DNA of 64,000 nt from assembly GCA_022710975.1 (NCBI GenBank), contig JAKLGA010000001.1, positions 744,001 through 808,000 of the forward strand, given 5' to 3'. Below are positions 48,449 to 57,596 of the stretch, piece after piece (the first letter of the stretch is position 1; the number at the start of each line of letters is the position of its first letter). This DNA comes from Myxococcota bacterium. GTDB lineage: Bacteria; Myxococcota; B64-G9. A program made the position numbers and the translations under genes. Under the pieces are notes generated by a model. It saw nothing but the letters and a program-made list of their open reading frames with translations, had not been told where the DNA came from and did not search any database.

Positions 48449-49375
48449 CTAGCTCCTCCGGAAGTGGCGGGCCTGCTCGGAGGCGAAGGCGCGGCCCAGG
48501 TCCTGGCCGTGCGCCGCCAGCCAGGCGAGCACGCTCGTCCTCCCGCGGGGCGGCGTGTGGGACACGAGCAGCTCCGCGCGCAGGCCGGCCAGCTCCGCCC
48601 GGGTGAGCACGGGCTCCCCGAGGAACAGGCCGAGGAAGCCGAGCGCCGCCAGCGACAGCCAGCCCGGCACGTGCACGATGCGCGGCCGCACCCCGATGGC
48701 CCGGGCCACCGCGCGCACCAGCTCCTCGAAGCTGATCGTGTCCGGACCGGCCGCGTCCAGCGTGAGCGCGGGCTCGGGCGAGCAGGCGGCCTCGGCCACC
48801 AGCTCGCCGAGCTCGTCGAGCGCCACGGGCTGCACCCGGTAGCTGCCCGAGCCGGGCATGGCGAACACCGGCAGGCGCCGCAGGAACCAGGCGATGTTGT
48901 TCACCAGCACGTCGCGCGCGCCCACCACCAGGGTGGGCCGCACGATGGCGTGCGGCAGGCCCGCGGCGGCCACCAGGCGCTCCACCTCGGCCTTGCCGCG
49001 GTAGTAGGCGAGCGGGGAGGCGGGGGAGGGGTTGCTCACGCTCAGGTGCACCACCCGCTCCAGCCCGGCGGCGCGCGCGGCCCGCAGCAGGACCCCGGTG
49101 TTGCGGATGGCCTGCTCGAAGCCCACCCCCCGGCGGGCGTAGCGCACCCAGTAGGTGTTGACCAGCAGCCGCGCCCCGCGTAGCGACGCCGCCAGGCGCC
49201 CCTCGTCGCCGAACTGCAGGGGCTGGACGTCGATCGGGCCATCGAAGGGGTGGAGGGGCGTCGCGCGGTTGGTCAGCGTGCGGAGCGCGAAGCCGCGGGC
49301 GTGGAGCGCCCGGGCGATGGCCGAGCCCGAGTAGGAGAACGCGCCGGTGACGACCGCGAGCGGGGGTGTGGTCAT
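48449..49375 (-). CDS. NAD(P)-binding atypical SDR (NDUFA9/NmrA-like)
   Basis: 308 residues. The Rossmann motif is VTGAFSYSGSAIARAL (GxxxxSG form). HLSVSNPSPASPLAYYRGKAEVE holds the YxxxK pair, and LPHAIVRPTLVVGARDVLVNN the substrate-side loop. The C-terminus adds SFEELVRAVARAIGVRPRIVH and a hydrophobic stretch (LSLAALGFLGLFLG), as in NDUFA9-like or NAD-dependent epimerase relatives. The substrate is unknown. Cytoplasmic or membrane-associated. Confidence 0.85.
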   Translation of the reverse strand: MTTPPLAVVTGAFSYSGSAIARALHARGFALRTLTNRATPLHPFDGPIDVQPLQFGDEGRLAASLRGARLLVNTYWVRYARRGVGFEQAIRNTGVLLRAARAAGLERVVHLSVSNPSPASPLAYYRGKAEVERLVAAAGLPHAIVRPTLVVGARDVLVNNIAWFLRRLPVFAMPGSGSYRVQPVALDELGELVAEAACSPEPALTLDAAGPDTISFEELVRAVARAIGVRPRIVHVPGWLSLAALGFLGLFLGEPVLTRAELAGLRAELLVSHTPPRGRTSVLAWLAAHGQDLGRAFASEQARHFRRS

Positions 49376-49393
49376 GGGTTCAGCCGCCCTGGC

Positions 49394-50470
49394 TCAGTGG
49401 GTGCCGGCGGGCAGGCAGGGGAGGGTCTCGGGGAAGGCGGACACCAGCTCGCCGAGGCCCGGGGGCAGGGGCAGGTCCTTGAAGGTCACCCGGAGCAGGT
49501 CGCGGTTGGCCGCCTGGGTCCAGTCCTGGAAGCGGCCGGTCACGTCGCCCTCGAGCTCGGCCTGGATGTCCAGCATGCGCACCGGCGTGCCGCAGGCGGG
49601 ATCGAGCCGCCCCAGCGCGACCTCCCGCGCCGGGCGGTGGGTGGAGGTGCGGAACACCACCTTGCCTGCCTTCAGCAGGTAGACCAGGTTCCACTTGCTG
49701 AAGTCCCCCTGGCTGACCGCGTCGAGGATCCCGAAGGCCCGCGCCACCACCGGCTCCCGGCTCGCCGGCGCGCCCGCGGCGGCCGCGGCCCGCGTGAAGC
49801 GCGCGAGCGACCTGGGGCCCTCGGGCAGGGGCCTGTCGCCGCCGAAGCCCCGGTGCCCGCGCAGGGAGGTGAGCGAGTCGTCGTAGGTGTTGTTCGCGAG
49901 CGCGCGCACGGGCAGGGCGTCGCCCGCGCGGATCTCGAGCTTGCCCCCGAGGAGCTCGAACACCGCGCACTCCGCCCGCCGGTCGCACACCAGGTAGTGC
50001 CCCTTGCCGTACACCCGCTCGATGCGCACCCCGGGCGCGGCCGCCACCACCTCCTCGACCCGGGCGAAGGAGTCGAGCACCCACTGGACCCACTGCAGCT
50101 CGTTCAGCGCAGGGCGGTCGTCCACGGGCTCGTTCTGGCCGCTCTCCAGCCACAGCGTCTCCACCATCAGCCCGGCCTCGTTCATCCCGCCCACCGGCAG
50201 CTCGCGGCCGTACTGGTTGAAGGTCAGGCTGGCGTAGCGCGAGTACCACTGGTGCGGCCTGGACAGCGTGGGCAGCGGGAGCGAGGCCTTGGCCACCCCG
50301 CGCTTGTTCCAGATCACCAGGGCTGCGCCCTGGTCCCAGTCGTAGCTCTTGGCCACCGCCACCTCGCCGTCCTGCTCCAGCAGGAAGGCGGTGCAGGCGC
50401 GGGTGTCCGCAGGGGAGAGGGCGGGGAGCGCGAAGGCGAAGAGCGCGCCGACCAGACGCGGGTGTCTCAT
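49394..50470 (-). CDS. Secreted Ntn-type linear amide hydrolase (choloylglycine-hydrolase family)
   Basis: 358 residues. A signal peptide ends at TRA, leaving Cys26 (CTAFLLEQDGEV) as the N-terminal nucleophile expected after cleavage. VAVAKSYDWDQGAALVI carries the Arg/Asp-type family pattern, and GGMNEAGLMVETLWL and ALANNTYDD the conserved Asn region. These enzymes cut linear amides such as bile-acid or acyl-homoserine-lactone conjugates. Because it is exported, the substrate is extracellular or periplasmic. It is 18 bases downstream of the SDR start but on the same strand. Confidence 0.85.
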   Translation of the reverse strand: MRHPRLVGALFAFALPALSPADTRACTAFLLEQDGEVAVAKSYDWDQGAALVIWNKRGVAKASLPLPTLSRPHQWYSRYASLTFNQYGRELPVGGMNEAGLMVETLWLESGQNEPVDDRPALNELQWVQWVLDSFARVEEVVAAAPGVRIERVYGKGHYLVCDRRAECAVFELLGGKLEIRAGDALPVRALANNTYDDSLTSLRGHRGFGGDRPLPEGPRSLARFTRAAAAAGAPASREPVVARAFGILDAVSQGDFSKWNLVYLLKAGKVVFRTSTHRPAREVALGRLDPACGTPVRMLDIQAELEGDVTGRFQDWTQAANRDLLRVTFKDLPLPPGLGELVSAFPETLPCLPAGTH

Positions 50471-50563
50471 GTCCTGGTTCCTCCGTGGGGCCTGGGACAG
50501 TTTCGCCCCGCCGGGGTTCCGCGTCCACCCCGTTCGCGATGCGGAACGGCGCCGCCTTGGGCT

Positions 50564-51592
50564 TCACGGTCTCACGAAGTGGCAGGTGTACCCGCCCGGG
50601 TTCTTCTGCAGGTAGTCCTGGTGGTACGCCTCGGCGGGGTAGAAGGGTCCGGCCGGCTCGATGGCCGTGGTCAGCGGGTCGGTCCAGCGGCCGGAGCGCT
50701 GCACCTCGGCGCGCACCCGCTCGGCGACCTGCTGCTGCTCTGGCGTGCGGGGGAAGATGACCGAGCGGTACTGGCTCCCGCGGTCGTTGCCCTGGCGATT
50801 CAGGGTGGTCGGATCGTGGATGCGGAAGAAGTACAGCAGCAGCTGCTCGTAGCGGAGCACGCGGGGATCGAAGACCACCCGCACGGACTCGGCGTGGCCG
50901 CTGCGGCCGGTCCTGACGTCCTGGTAGGTGGCGTCCGGGAGCGTCCCGCCGGTGTAGCCGACCTCCGTCTCGAGCACGCCGGGCAGCCGCCGCAGCAGCT
51001 CCTCCATCCCCCAGAAGCAACCCCCGGCCAGGACCGCCTCCTCGCGCGCCTCCCGGGCCGCCGGCCCGGCCGCGGCGGCGAACCGCGCGGCGAGCTCCGG
51101 GTAGCCCTCCTCGGCGAGCCGCTCGGCGGGCACGAAGCGCAGCGCCGCGGAGTTGATGCAGTAGCGCTGGCCCGTGGGCGCGGGCCCGTCGTCGAACAGG
51201 TGGCCCAGGTGGGAGTCTCCCTGGCGCGAGCGCACCTCGACCCGGGTCATGCCGTGGGCGCGATCCTCCCGGGTGGTCACGGACTCCTCCGCGAGCGGCC
51301 GGGTGAAGCTGGGCCAGCCGCTGCCCGAGTCGAACTTGTCGAGCGACGAGAACAGCGGCTCGCCGGTGACCACATCGACGTAGATCCCCGGGCGGTGCTC
51401 GTCCCAGAACTCGTTGGCGAAGGGCCGCTCCGTCCCGCACTGCTGGGTGACCTGGTACTGGAGCGGAGAGAGCAGCTCGCGGAGCCGCTCCTCGTTCGGC
51501 TTCTGGTACCTCTGCATGGAGTCCTCCGGCCTGGCCTGCGCGCCGAGGAGCAGCGCGGTCGCCAGGAGAGAGAGCTGGAAGCGTCGCCTCAT
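50564..51592 (-). CDS. msrAB: Exported MsrB-MsrA fusion methionine sulfoxide reductase
   Basis: 342 residues with a signal peptide ([18 protein letters not shown]). The MsrB domain comes first (about 27-160; [33 protein letters not shown] with the catalytic Cys). The MsrA domain follows (about 185-342; [19 protein letters not shown] with its catalytic Cys, and HPGYTCHF-like YTCHF at the end). The fusion repairs both diastereomers of oxidised Met in exported proteins. MsrB zinc-binding CxxC pairs are missing, as in the zinc-free subgroup. The electron donor would be an envelope thiol system such as DsbD. Confidence 0.92.
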   Translation of the reverse strand: MRRRFQLSLLATALLLGAQARPEDSMQRYQKPNEERLRELLSPLQYQVTQQCGTERPFANEFWDEHRPGIYVDVVTGEPLFSSLDKFDSGSGWPSFTRPLAEESVTTREDRAHGMTRVEVRSRQGDSHLGHLFDDGPAPTGQRYCINSAALRFVPAERLAEEGYPELAARFAAAAGPAAREAREEAVLAGGCFWGMEELLRRLPGVLETEVGYTGGTLPDATYQDVRTGRSGHAESVRVVFDPRVLRYEQLLLYFFRIHDPTTLNRQGNDRGSQYRSVIFPRTPEQQQVAERVRAEVQRSGRWTDPLTTAIEPAGPFYPAEAYHQDYLQKNPGGYTCHFVRP

Positions 51593-51780
51593 GCGGTCCT
51601 CCCGTCAGCCTGGGAAATGCTCGGCATCGGATCGCGGGCTGTCAATCAGGATTCCGCCTATCTTTTTTGCGCGCCATGAATTGGCAATTGCATCAATCGG
51701 TTGGCCTCTCGATGTCCGGGGGTTCCAAGACCACACGCTTCTGGTATGGTGACCCCGAGCCCACGCACAGGAGGTCGAGC

Positions 51781-52314
51781 ATGCTGCCCGTCGCCCCGCT
51801 GATGATCGAGCACCGGCTGATCGAGCGGCTGATCCGCCGGCTGGGTGTCGAGGTGGAGCGCATCCGCGCGCGCCAGGAGGTGGACCCCGTGTTCATCGAG
51901 CGCGCGGTCGACTTCATCCGCACCTACGCGGACAGGTGCCACCACGGCAAGGAGGAGGACATCCTGTTCCGTGACCTGGCCAGGAAGCCGCTCAGCCCCG
52001 AGCACGCCCGGATCATGCGGGAGCTCACCGAGGAGCACGTCCAGGCCCGCGGCATGGTGCGGGCGCTCATGGAGGCCACGCAGCGCCACGCCCAGGGAGA
52101 TCGGTCCGCGCTGGAGAGCATCGCGGAGCTGCTCGCCCAGCTCGCGGCCTTCTACCCGGTGCACATCAAAAAGGAGGACCGGGGCTTCTTCGTGCCGGTC
52201 ATGGCCTACTTCACCAAGGAGGAGCAGGCCGCCATGTTCGCCGAGTTCTGGGAGTTCGATCGCCAGCTCATCCACGAGAAGTACAAGCAGGTGGTGGAGG
52301 AGCTCCTGGCCTAG
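51781..52314 (+). CDS. Hemerythrin-like protein
   Basis: 177 residues. The ATG at 51781 has a perfect AGGAGG; upstream in-frame ATGs precede the promoter-like region. The hemerythrin ligands appear in order: MIEHRLIERL, RCHHGKEEDILF, LTEEHVQARG and YPVHIKKEDRGFF (His, His-x-x-x-Glu, His, His, Asp/Glu). DUF438/hemerythrin HHE proteins bind a di-iron site and sense oxygen or nitric oxide, or act in iron storage. Cytoplasmic. The stop overlaps the convergent gene by four bases. Confidence 0.9.
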   Translation: MLPVAPLMIEHRLIERLIRRLGVEVERIRARQEVDPVFIERAVDFIRTYADRCHHGKEEDILFRDLARKPLSPEHARIMRELTEEHVQARGMVRALMEATQRHAQGDRSALESIAELLAQLAAFYPVHIKKEDRGFFVPVMAYFTKEEQAAMFAEFWEFDRQLIHEKYKQVVEELLA

Positions 52315-52985
52315 AGGTACCGCGACCTGGCCAGCCAGCGCTCGTCCGGGTAGTACACGAACACGAGTCCCCCGTTCGCCAGGGCCTCGATGAGCGCTCG
52401 CGCCACCTCGGGCCGGACCGCCGGGCAGCCCCAGCTCCGCCCCAGGCGGCCGTGCACCCGGGCGAACTCCCGGCTCACGTAGTCCGCGCCGTGGATCACG
52501 ATGGCGCGGCGCTCGGCCCGGTCGTTGAAGCCGGGCTCCAGCCCCAGGAGCTTCAGCGACAGGCCGTGTTTGCCCTGGTAGGTCGCGCCGGCCTCGAACA
52601 ACCCCAGGCTGGAGGCCAGTGAGCGGCCCCGGTTGGAGAAGCGCGTGGCCAGGTTCTCTCCGCTGCCCTTGCCGTGCGCGACCAGCTCGTGGAACAGGAG
52701 CCGGCGCCTCCCGAGATCGAAGATCCACAACCTCCGCGTGGTCGAGGGCCGGGAGTAGTCGATCACCGCCAGGATCCGCTTCGCGCCCCGGCCCTCGGCC
52801 CGCGCCCGTGCCTCGGCCCGCAGCGCGAGCCCGAGCACCTCGGGCCGGAGCTCCGGGGCCTGGCGGGCGAGCTCGGCCTGCAGCGCCTCCCGATCCTCCC
52901 CGGGGCCGGCCCAGGCGGGCAGGGCCCAGGCGGTCAGCAGGGCGGCCAGGGCGAGGGTCGTGGTGCACCCAGGGACGCGTCGCAT
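52311..52985 (-). CDS. Murein L,D-transpeptidase catalytic-domain family protein (YkuD_2)
   Basis: 224 residues with a signal peptide (TLALAALLTAWALPAWA). IVIHGADYVS and GRSWGCPAVRP supply the His and the catalytic Cys of the YkuD_2 domain (PF13645). Upstream, RILAVIDYSRPSTTRRLWIFD and HGKGSGENLATRFSN match the family. It is periplasmic and would act on peptidoglycan peptides. The C-terminus is short. It is preceded by a nine-base gap from the VanW gene on the same strand. Confidence 0.85.
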   Translation of the reverse strand: MRRVPGCTTTLALAALLTAWALPAWAGPGEDREALQAELARQAPELRPEVLGLALRAEARARAEGRGAKRILAVIDYSRPSTTRRLWIFDLGRRRLLFHELVAHGKGSGENLATRFSNRGRSLASSLGLFEAGATYQGKHGLSLKLLGLEPGFNDRAERRAIVIHGADYVSREFARVHGRLGRSWGCPAVRPEVARALIEALANGGLVFVYYPDERWLARSRYL

Positions 52986-52994
52986 GGCTCCATC

Positions 52995-53741
52995 CTACGG
53001 CAGCGAGCCGCGGGTTCCCAGGGCGGGCCGCAAGTAGCGCGTGCGCGCGAGGATCTCCTCGTGGCCCCCCTCGCGCCGCAGGGTGGTGACTTGGACGCCT
53101 CCCGGGGCCGGCGCCTCCGCGAAGCGGATCTGTCGCTCCTCGATCGGCCGGGTGCAGCACAGGCTGGCCTGCAGCCGGTCGGCCTCGAGCACGAAGCGGA
53201 ACAGGATCGGCGCGCCCAGGCCGTTGCGCAGGCGCAGGTCCTTGCGGCCGAAGACCACGGTGGCGTCTGCGCCCAGCGGGCAGAAGCGGGTCTCGGCGGT
53301 GTAGAGGTCGACCGAGTGCGCGTGGCGCTCGAGCACCTCCAGGCCCGCGCGCAGCGCCAGGTGGTACAGGATCCCGGAGAGCTGGCACAGCCCGCCCCCG
53401 ACCTCGGCCGTGAGCCGCCCGCCCACCAGGGCGCGGCCCTCGACGAAACCCCGGCGCCGGGCCGGGGGCCCGACCAGGTGCCAGAAGGAGAAGCTCTGGC
53501 CGGGCAGGACGGGCCGGTGCTCGAGGGCCAGGATGGCCCGGCCCAGGTTGTGCACCTTGTTCTCCGAGAGCGCGGTCCGGGGGATGGGCTGGCTCTCGCG
53601 CAGGCGGTGGGTGTAGGCGCCGAGCTCGGCCGGGTGGAGGGCCCGGCGGGTCGAGGCGCAGCCCGAGAGCGTCCGGCCTACGTCCAGGGCCAGCCAGCCG
53701 AGCTGCCAGGGGAGCCGCCGGAGGTCGCTCAGGAGCCGCAT
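52995..53741 (-). CDS. VanW-family protein
   Basis: 248 residues. The core is ENKVHNLGRAILALEHRPVL, FSFWHLVGPPARRRGFVEG and GGGLCQLSGILYHLALRAGL, the VanW signature, followed by HAHSVDLYTAETRFCPLGAD. VanW proteins are envelope-associated and of unknown function, sometimes in glycopeptide-resistance clusters; no such cluster is here. No signal peptide is visible in this reading. The ATG overlaps the methyltransferase stop by 13 bases, so the two are co-transcribed. Confidence 0.85.
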   Translation of the reverse strand: MRLLSDLRRLPWQLGWLALDVGRTLSGCASTRRALHPAELGAYTHRLRESQPIPRTALSENKVHNLGRAILALEHRPVLPGQSFSFWHLVGPPARRRGFVEGRALVGGRLTAEVGGGLCQLSGILYHLALRAGLEVLERHAHSVDLYTAETRFCPLGADATVVFGRKDLRLRNGLGAPILFRFVLEADRLQASLCCTRPIEERQIRFAEAPAPGGVQVTTLRREGGHEEILARTRYLRPALGTRGSLP

Positions 53742-54481
53742 GTACGCGCCCTCAGCTCGACGAGCTGGAAGGAGGCCAGCCGCGCCAGGGGGCCGCGGCA
53801 CAGGAGCCGATCCAGGGGCAGCAGCGGCAGGCGCAGCCAGGCGGGCAGCCGGTGGACCGGGAGCAGCATCAGGCCGTCGACCCCGACCAGCTCGAAGCCC
53901 GGTCCGGACAGGGCCATGAGCTCCTCCGGGGACAGGGCGGTGGCGCCGTGCCAGCCGCGCGGGGGCGGGCCGCGCAGCCGCCGGCGCAGCGCCGAGGGGA
54001 AGTCGAGCACCAGCCGGCCGCCGGGCCGGAGGATGCGCCGGCACTCCCGCAGCACCCGGGCGATCTTCGAGCGCCCGAGGTGCATGAGGAGGTGGAGGCA
54101 GAGGACCGCCTCGAAGGACCGATCCTCGAAGGGCGTGCGCTCGGCGTCGGCCGCGACGAGCGGCTTGTCCGGCCAGCGCGCCCGGGCGCGGGTGAGCATG
54201 CTCTCGCTGGCGTCGAGGCCGTGGGTCGCGAGATCCAGCAGGCGGCCGGTGCCGCAGGCGAGATCCAGCACGGGGCCGGGGCGGGCGGCGGCCAGGGCGC
54301 GCGCGAGCGCAACACGCTCCAGCCGGTCGAGGTACTGGCCGTAGCTGCTGCGGGTGAAGCGCACCTCGTCGTAGCGTGCGGCCAGATCGTCGTAGTAGGC
54401 CCGCACCGCGGCGTCCTCGGGAGCCGGAGGATCCGGGCGCTCGGGGCAGGGCGGCTCGCTTTCCGGGTCGAGCATGTCCAC
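53729..54481 (-). CDS. Class I SAM-dependent methyltransferase
   Basis: 250 residues. Motif I is VLDLACGTGRLLDLA; motif II region LDASESMLTRAR and AADAERTPFEDRSFEAVLCL follow, with the post-motif LRPGGRLVLDFPS. AYYDDLAARYDEVRFTRSSY is the usual lead-in for this fold. It methylates a small molecule, lipid or protein that cannot be named. Cytoplasmic. It is the first gene of a likely methyltransferase-VanW-transpeptidase run. Confidence 0.85.
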   Translation of the reverse strand: MDMLDPESEPPCPERPDPPAPEDAAVRAYYDDLAARYDEVRFTRSSYGQYLDRLERVALARALAAARPGPVLDLACGTGRLLDLATHGLDASESMLTRARARWPDKPLVAADAERTPFEDRSFEAVLCLHLLMHLGRSKIARVLRECRRILRPGGRLVLDFPSALRRRLRGPPPRGWHGATALSPEELMALSGPGFELVGVDGLMLLPVHRLPAWLRLPLLPLDRLLCRGPLARLASFQLVELRARTCGS

Positions 54482-54730
54482 GGACGTAGCAAGGCCGGTG
54501 CCAGCGGAGTGGTTCGTCCAACTGGTTGATTCGAAAGGGCGTGGGTGCCTTGCGGAGGGCCGCCGTGGCTCCGGACCCGCGTCTCCTGGGCCGTGAGGAC
54601 ACGCCGGGGCAGGCGCGCCCGTCCCAGTTTCTCCGGGGTCGTGGTACTCGAGGGGGTGATGAAACGTCCATCCGACGCCTCGACCCGCTGGCTCGTCCGC
54701 CCCTGGTGGTCTATCGCCTGATCGTGGCGC
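54482..54730. other. 249-bp gap with no recognisable gene
   Basis: The gap lies upstream of the methyltransferase gene and downstream of the cyclase operon. It has lower GC than its surroundings in places (for example CAACTGGTTGATTCG) and probably holds the methyltransferase promoter. No open frame with a ribosome-binding site or RNA gene is apparent. Confidence 0.5.
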
Positions 54731-55141
54731 CTACCGCAGCCCCAGCTCCTCCGCCGGAGGCAGCCGCCGGCGGAGCTGGGCCAGCCGCCTGAGGAAGCTC
54801 CGGCCGAGCCACACGCCCAGCCCCACCAGCCCGAGCCCCAGGCCGAGGATCAGGTACGGCTCCCAGGAGAGCGGACCGCCCGGCTGGCCGAGATCCCGCA
54901 GCCCGAAGCCCAGCGCGGCCGCCGCGCCGCCCAGCAGGAGGAGCAGCCGGAGCCCGCCCGCGAACAGGGTGACGAAGTACCCCACCCGCCGGTTGGTGCG
55001 CAGGTGCTCCCACTGGACGGCGTGGGGCAGGGCGCGCACCTCAGGGCGGTCGAGGAGGGCGAGCTCGTCGGGGCCGAGCAGCTCGCTCCGCCCGAGGCGC
55101 TCGAGCCGCTCGCGCAGGGTGGGGGATGGCTCCGGGTGCAA
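54731..55141 (-). CDS. Small membrane protein of the cyclase operon
   Basis: 136 residues from a TTG four bases after the upstream stop. A soluble N-terminal part (RLERLGRSELLGPDELALLD) precedes two hydrophobic segments (YFVTLFAGGLRLLLLLGGAA and LILGLGLGLVGLGVWLG). Not recognised. The TTG start and close spacing suggest translational coupling to the previous gene. It probably sits in the inner membrane alongside the CHASE2 cyclase. Confidence 0.6.
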   Translation of the reverse strand: MHPEPSPTLRERLERLGRSELLGPDELALLDRPEVRALPHAVQWEHLRTNRRVGYFVTLFAGGLRLLLLLGGAAAALGFGLRDLGQPGGPLSWEPYLILGLGLGLVGLGVWLGRSFLRRLAQLRRRLPPAEELGLR

Positions 55142-55145
55142 GGTC

Positions 55146-55715
55146 CTACTTCTTCCGCTCCACCCGCTCCAGGAAGGGGTCGTCGACCCGCAGGGACCAG
55201 CGGCCGTCCTGGACGGTGATCACCGCCCGGCCGGGCTTCCAGCCCTGCCGGAACATGGGGTGGGACAGGGAGAACTCGGCCTTCAGGGTGATCACCACCC
55301 GCCGGGCCGCGGCGTCGGTGACGACCTCGGTCGCGGTGATGCGGCTCCAGCGCCGCTCGACCGACAGCAGCCAGTGGGCGAGCGCGCGGGCCTCGGCCTC
55401 GTCCTGCGGGTGGTGGTGGACGGCCTCGAAGGGGAACGACCGGCCCGGCTGCCCGGGCTCGGCGCCCTCCAGCGTGGCGAACCACTGCTCGGGGACGAGC
55501 GGGTCCTCGGCCAGGTTCGCCCGCTCGAACGCGGTCAGGTAGAGGAGGCCCGGGAAGGGGCACTCCTGCCGCTCGATGACCGGGTCCTGGTAGTGCTTGC
55601 GGATCTCCGCGGAGGCCTTCTCGACGGCAGCCTGCATGGGATCCTCCGGGGGCGCGGCCAGCGCCAGCGCGGGCAGCAGGGCCAGCCAACCCATGCAAGC
55701 CAGCGCGATCTTCAT
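55146..55715 (-). CDS. Secreted protein of the cyclase operon
   Basis: 189 residues. A signal peptide (MGWLALLPALALA) is followed by a mixed domain (AEIRKHYQDPVIERQECPFP, VTDAAARRVVITLKAEFSL, VITVQDGRWSLRVDDPFLER). The ATG has GGAGGG upstream and overlaps the cyclase stop by four bases. The short beta-rich C-terminus resembles NTF2-like or lipoprotein-type domains, but I do not recognise it. Likely periplasmic, facing the CHASE2 sensor. Confidence 0.65.
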   Translation of the reverse strand: MKIALACMGWLALLPALALAAPPEDPMQAAVEKASAEIRKHYQDPVIERQECPFPGLLYLTAFERANLAEDPLVPEQWFATLEGAEPGQPGRSFPFEAVHHHPQDEAEARALAHWLLSVERRWSRITATEVVTDAAARRVVITLKAEFSLSHPMFRQGWKPGRAVITVQDGRWSLRVDDPFLERVERKK

Positions 55716-57493
55716 GGCGTCCCTCCTGGAGTCTCCGGCGGGAGGGCCTGGTAGATGCGGTGGCGGCCCTTGATGCCCTTGAGATCGAAGAAGCCGAGGT
55801 AGCGGGACGAGATGCCGGCCTCCCTGGGCAGGACGTCGTGGGCCGCCTCGCTGAGCAGGACGCGGTCCCGGAGCGGGAACTCGGCCCGGGTCAGGCCGCC
55901 CTCGTCCTCGATCAGCCCCTCGGCCTTCAGGCCCTCGATGCGGCACACCATGTTGACCGGGTCGCCCTCGATGTCGGCCTGCCCGCGCACCTCCACCCGG
56001 TTCACCTCGCCCAGGTGGACGGCGAAGCGCACGTGGATCTGCTCCAGCTCGGGTCGCCCCGCGTTGCGCCGGGCCAGCTCCGCGAGGCTGCGCTGGGCGG
56101 CCCGCACGGCGTCGGAGACCGTGGCGAAGCCCTGCAGCAGCCCGTCCCCGGTCCCCTTGCTGAAGCGCAGCCCGAGCGGCTCGCTGCCGGCGAGGACGAT
56201 GGTGCGCAGCTCCTCCTTCAGCCGGGTGGCGAACTGGTTGCCCTGGACGTTGCTGAGCTCCGTCGAGCCGCACATGTCCACCACGAACAGGGCCAGGACC
56301 TCGCGGGGGATGGGCGCCGGCGGGCTGGCCGCGGACGGGCGCTGGGCGCCCCGCCGCCCCCAGGGGAGCAGGCCGCCGGCGGACGCCAGGGCCGCTGCCG
56401 CGGCGAGCGGCAGGGGCGGCAGCCAGGCGGACGCGGCCAGGAAGGCCAGCAGGGAGGCCGCGGCCACGAGCGCCAGCGCGCCGGCCAGGAGCGCGGCGCG
56501 CGCCCAGGCCGCGCGCCAGCGCGAGCTCAGCCCGGCCAGCAGCAGGGCCGACAGGAACATGAGCCCCAGCCGTTCGGGCCAGCGGGCGTGCCAGATGCCC
56601 CCGTGCAGCAGGGTGTGGATGATGTGGGCGTGGGACTCCACGCCGCTCAGATCGTCGAACTGGCCGCCGGGGTCCGACCAGGGTGTGGCCAGGCGGTTCT
56701 TGGCCGCCAGGGTCTTGCTGCCCACCACCACCAGCCGGTCCTTGAACAGGCTCGCGTTGGTGCCGAAGCGATCCTCGAGCACGTCCCAGAAGGACAGGGC
56801 CGGGAAGGTCCCGTCCGGCCCCAGGAAGTCGATGCGCAGCAGCCCTGCCCGCGGCTCGGCCAGGAAGCGCTCCGGCACGCCGCGGACGACCTCGGCGGGC
56901 TCCCGGCCCTCGAACAGGGCCACGGCCTCGACCGCCAGGGGGTAGTACCGCTTCCCGCCCACGTCGGTCCACAGCGCGATCGTCCGCAGCACCCGGTCCG
57001 TGTCCCTGCGCACCGTGGACAGCCCGGCCCGGAGGTGGGGCTGGAACAAGGGCAGCGGGCCATGGAAGATGGCGGCCTCGGCCCCGCCCTGGCTGAGGGT
57101 CCCGAAGTAGGATCCGACCACGAGGGGTCCGGACCGCTCCAGGAGCTGCAGGCCGGCCCGGTCCTTCTCCTCGCCCAGGGAGGCGTCGGGCACGAAGTCC
57201 AGCACGACGGCCTTCGCACCGGCCTGCCTGATGGCGGCGGCCGCCTGGAAGACCTCGAGCCAGGAGATGGGTCCCTGCGCAGGGCTGCGCGAGGCGCGGA
57301 GCTGGGAGGCCTCGTCGATGGCCACGAGCGCCACGTCGCCGGCCGGCGGCTGGGGGCCGCGGAGCCTGAAGAACACGTCCAGGAGCTGGTCGTCGAGCCG
57401 GGCGCAGGAGCCGGCCGACGAGATCAGCCCTGCCAGCGCGGTCGAGACCGCGGCCAGCGCGAACACCCAGCCGAGCTGTCGGAGCGGCTTCAT
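55712..57493 (-). CDS. CHASE2-domain adenylate/guanylate cyclase
   Basis: 593 residues from the ATG at 57493. The frame runs 12 codons further into tRNA-derived sequence, so the longer start is unlikely. TM1 is at about 5-25. A CHASE2 periplasmic sensor (about 35-310) contains FFRLRGPQPPAGDVALVAID and GKRYYPLAVEAVALFEG. Three membrane segments follow, then a class III cyclase domain (about 390-575): LALFVVDMCGSTELSNVQGN (first metal-binding Asp), LRFSKGTGDGLLQGFA and HLGEVNRVEVRGQADIEGDPVN. It makes cAMP or cGMP in response to an envelope signal. The two downstream small genes are probably co-expressed. Confidence 0.88.
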   Translation of the reverse strand: MKPLRQLGWVFALAAVSTALAGLISSAGSCARLDDQLLDVFFRLRGPQPPAGDVALVAIDEASQLRASRSPAQGPISWLEVFQAAAAIRQAGAKAVVLDFVPDASLGEEKDRAGLQLLERSGPLVVGSYFGTLSQGGAEAAIFHGPLPLFQPHLRAGLSTVRRDTDRVLRTIALWTDVGGKRYYPLAVEAVALFEGREPAEVVRGVPERFLAEPRAGLLRIDFLGPDGTFPALSFWDVLEDRFGTNASLFKDRLVVVGSKTLAAKNRLATPWSDPGGQFDDLSGVESHAHIIHTLLHGGIWHARWPERLGLMFLSALLLAGLSSRWRAAWARAALLAGALALVAAASLLAFLAASAWLPPLPLAAAAALASAGGLLPWGRRGAQRPSAASPPAPIPREVLALFVVDMCGSTELSNVQGNQFATRLKEELRTIVLAGSEPLGLRFSKGTGDGLLQGFATVSDAVRAAQRSLAELARRNAGRPELEQIHVRFAVHLGEVNRVEVRGQADIEGDPVNMVCRIEGLKAEGLIEDEGGLTRAEFPLRDRVLLSEAAHDVLPREAGISSRYLGFFDLKGIKGRHRIYQALPPETPGGTP

Positions 57494-57495
57494 GC

Positions 57496-57555
57496 GACGC
57501 GCCTGGCGTGATTCGAACACGCGGCTCACGGATTCAAAGGCCCATGCTCCATGCG
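57496..57555 (-). pseudogene. Degenerate copy of the 3' part of tRNA-Arg
   Basis: Positions 57496-57525 are identical to 60009-60038, covering the acceptor 3' strand, the T-arm and part of the variable region of tRNA-Arg(TCT). Similarity then decays through the anticodon arm (the TCT position reads TTG and the stem cannot pair). The 5' half is not recognisable. A functional tRNA is excluded. Its position on the 3' side of the intact gene resembles a duplicated integration site. Confidence 0.8.
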
Positions 57556-57596
57556 CGTAGCGTGCCGTGCCCGAGAGGAGAAATCAACAGACCTGA

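Noticed and set aside
54526-54792. Small plus-strand open frame in the 249-bp gap
   Set aside because: It overlaps the end of the convergent membrane-protein gene, has no ribosome-binding site and is low-complexity.
57494-57529. Longer N-terminus for the CHASE2 cyclase
   Set aside because: The 12 extra codons are encoded by the tRNA-Arg remnant. The ATG at 57493 gives the normal lead into TM1.
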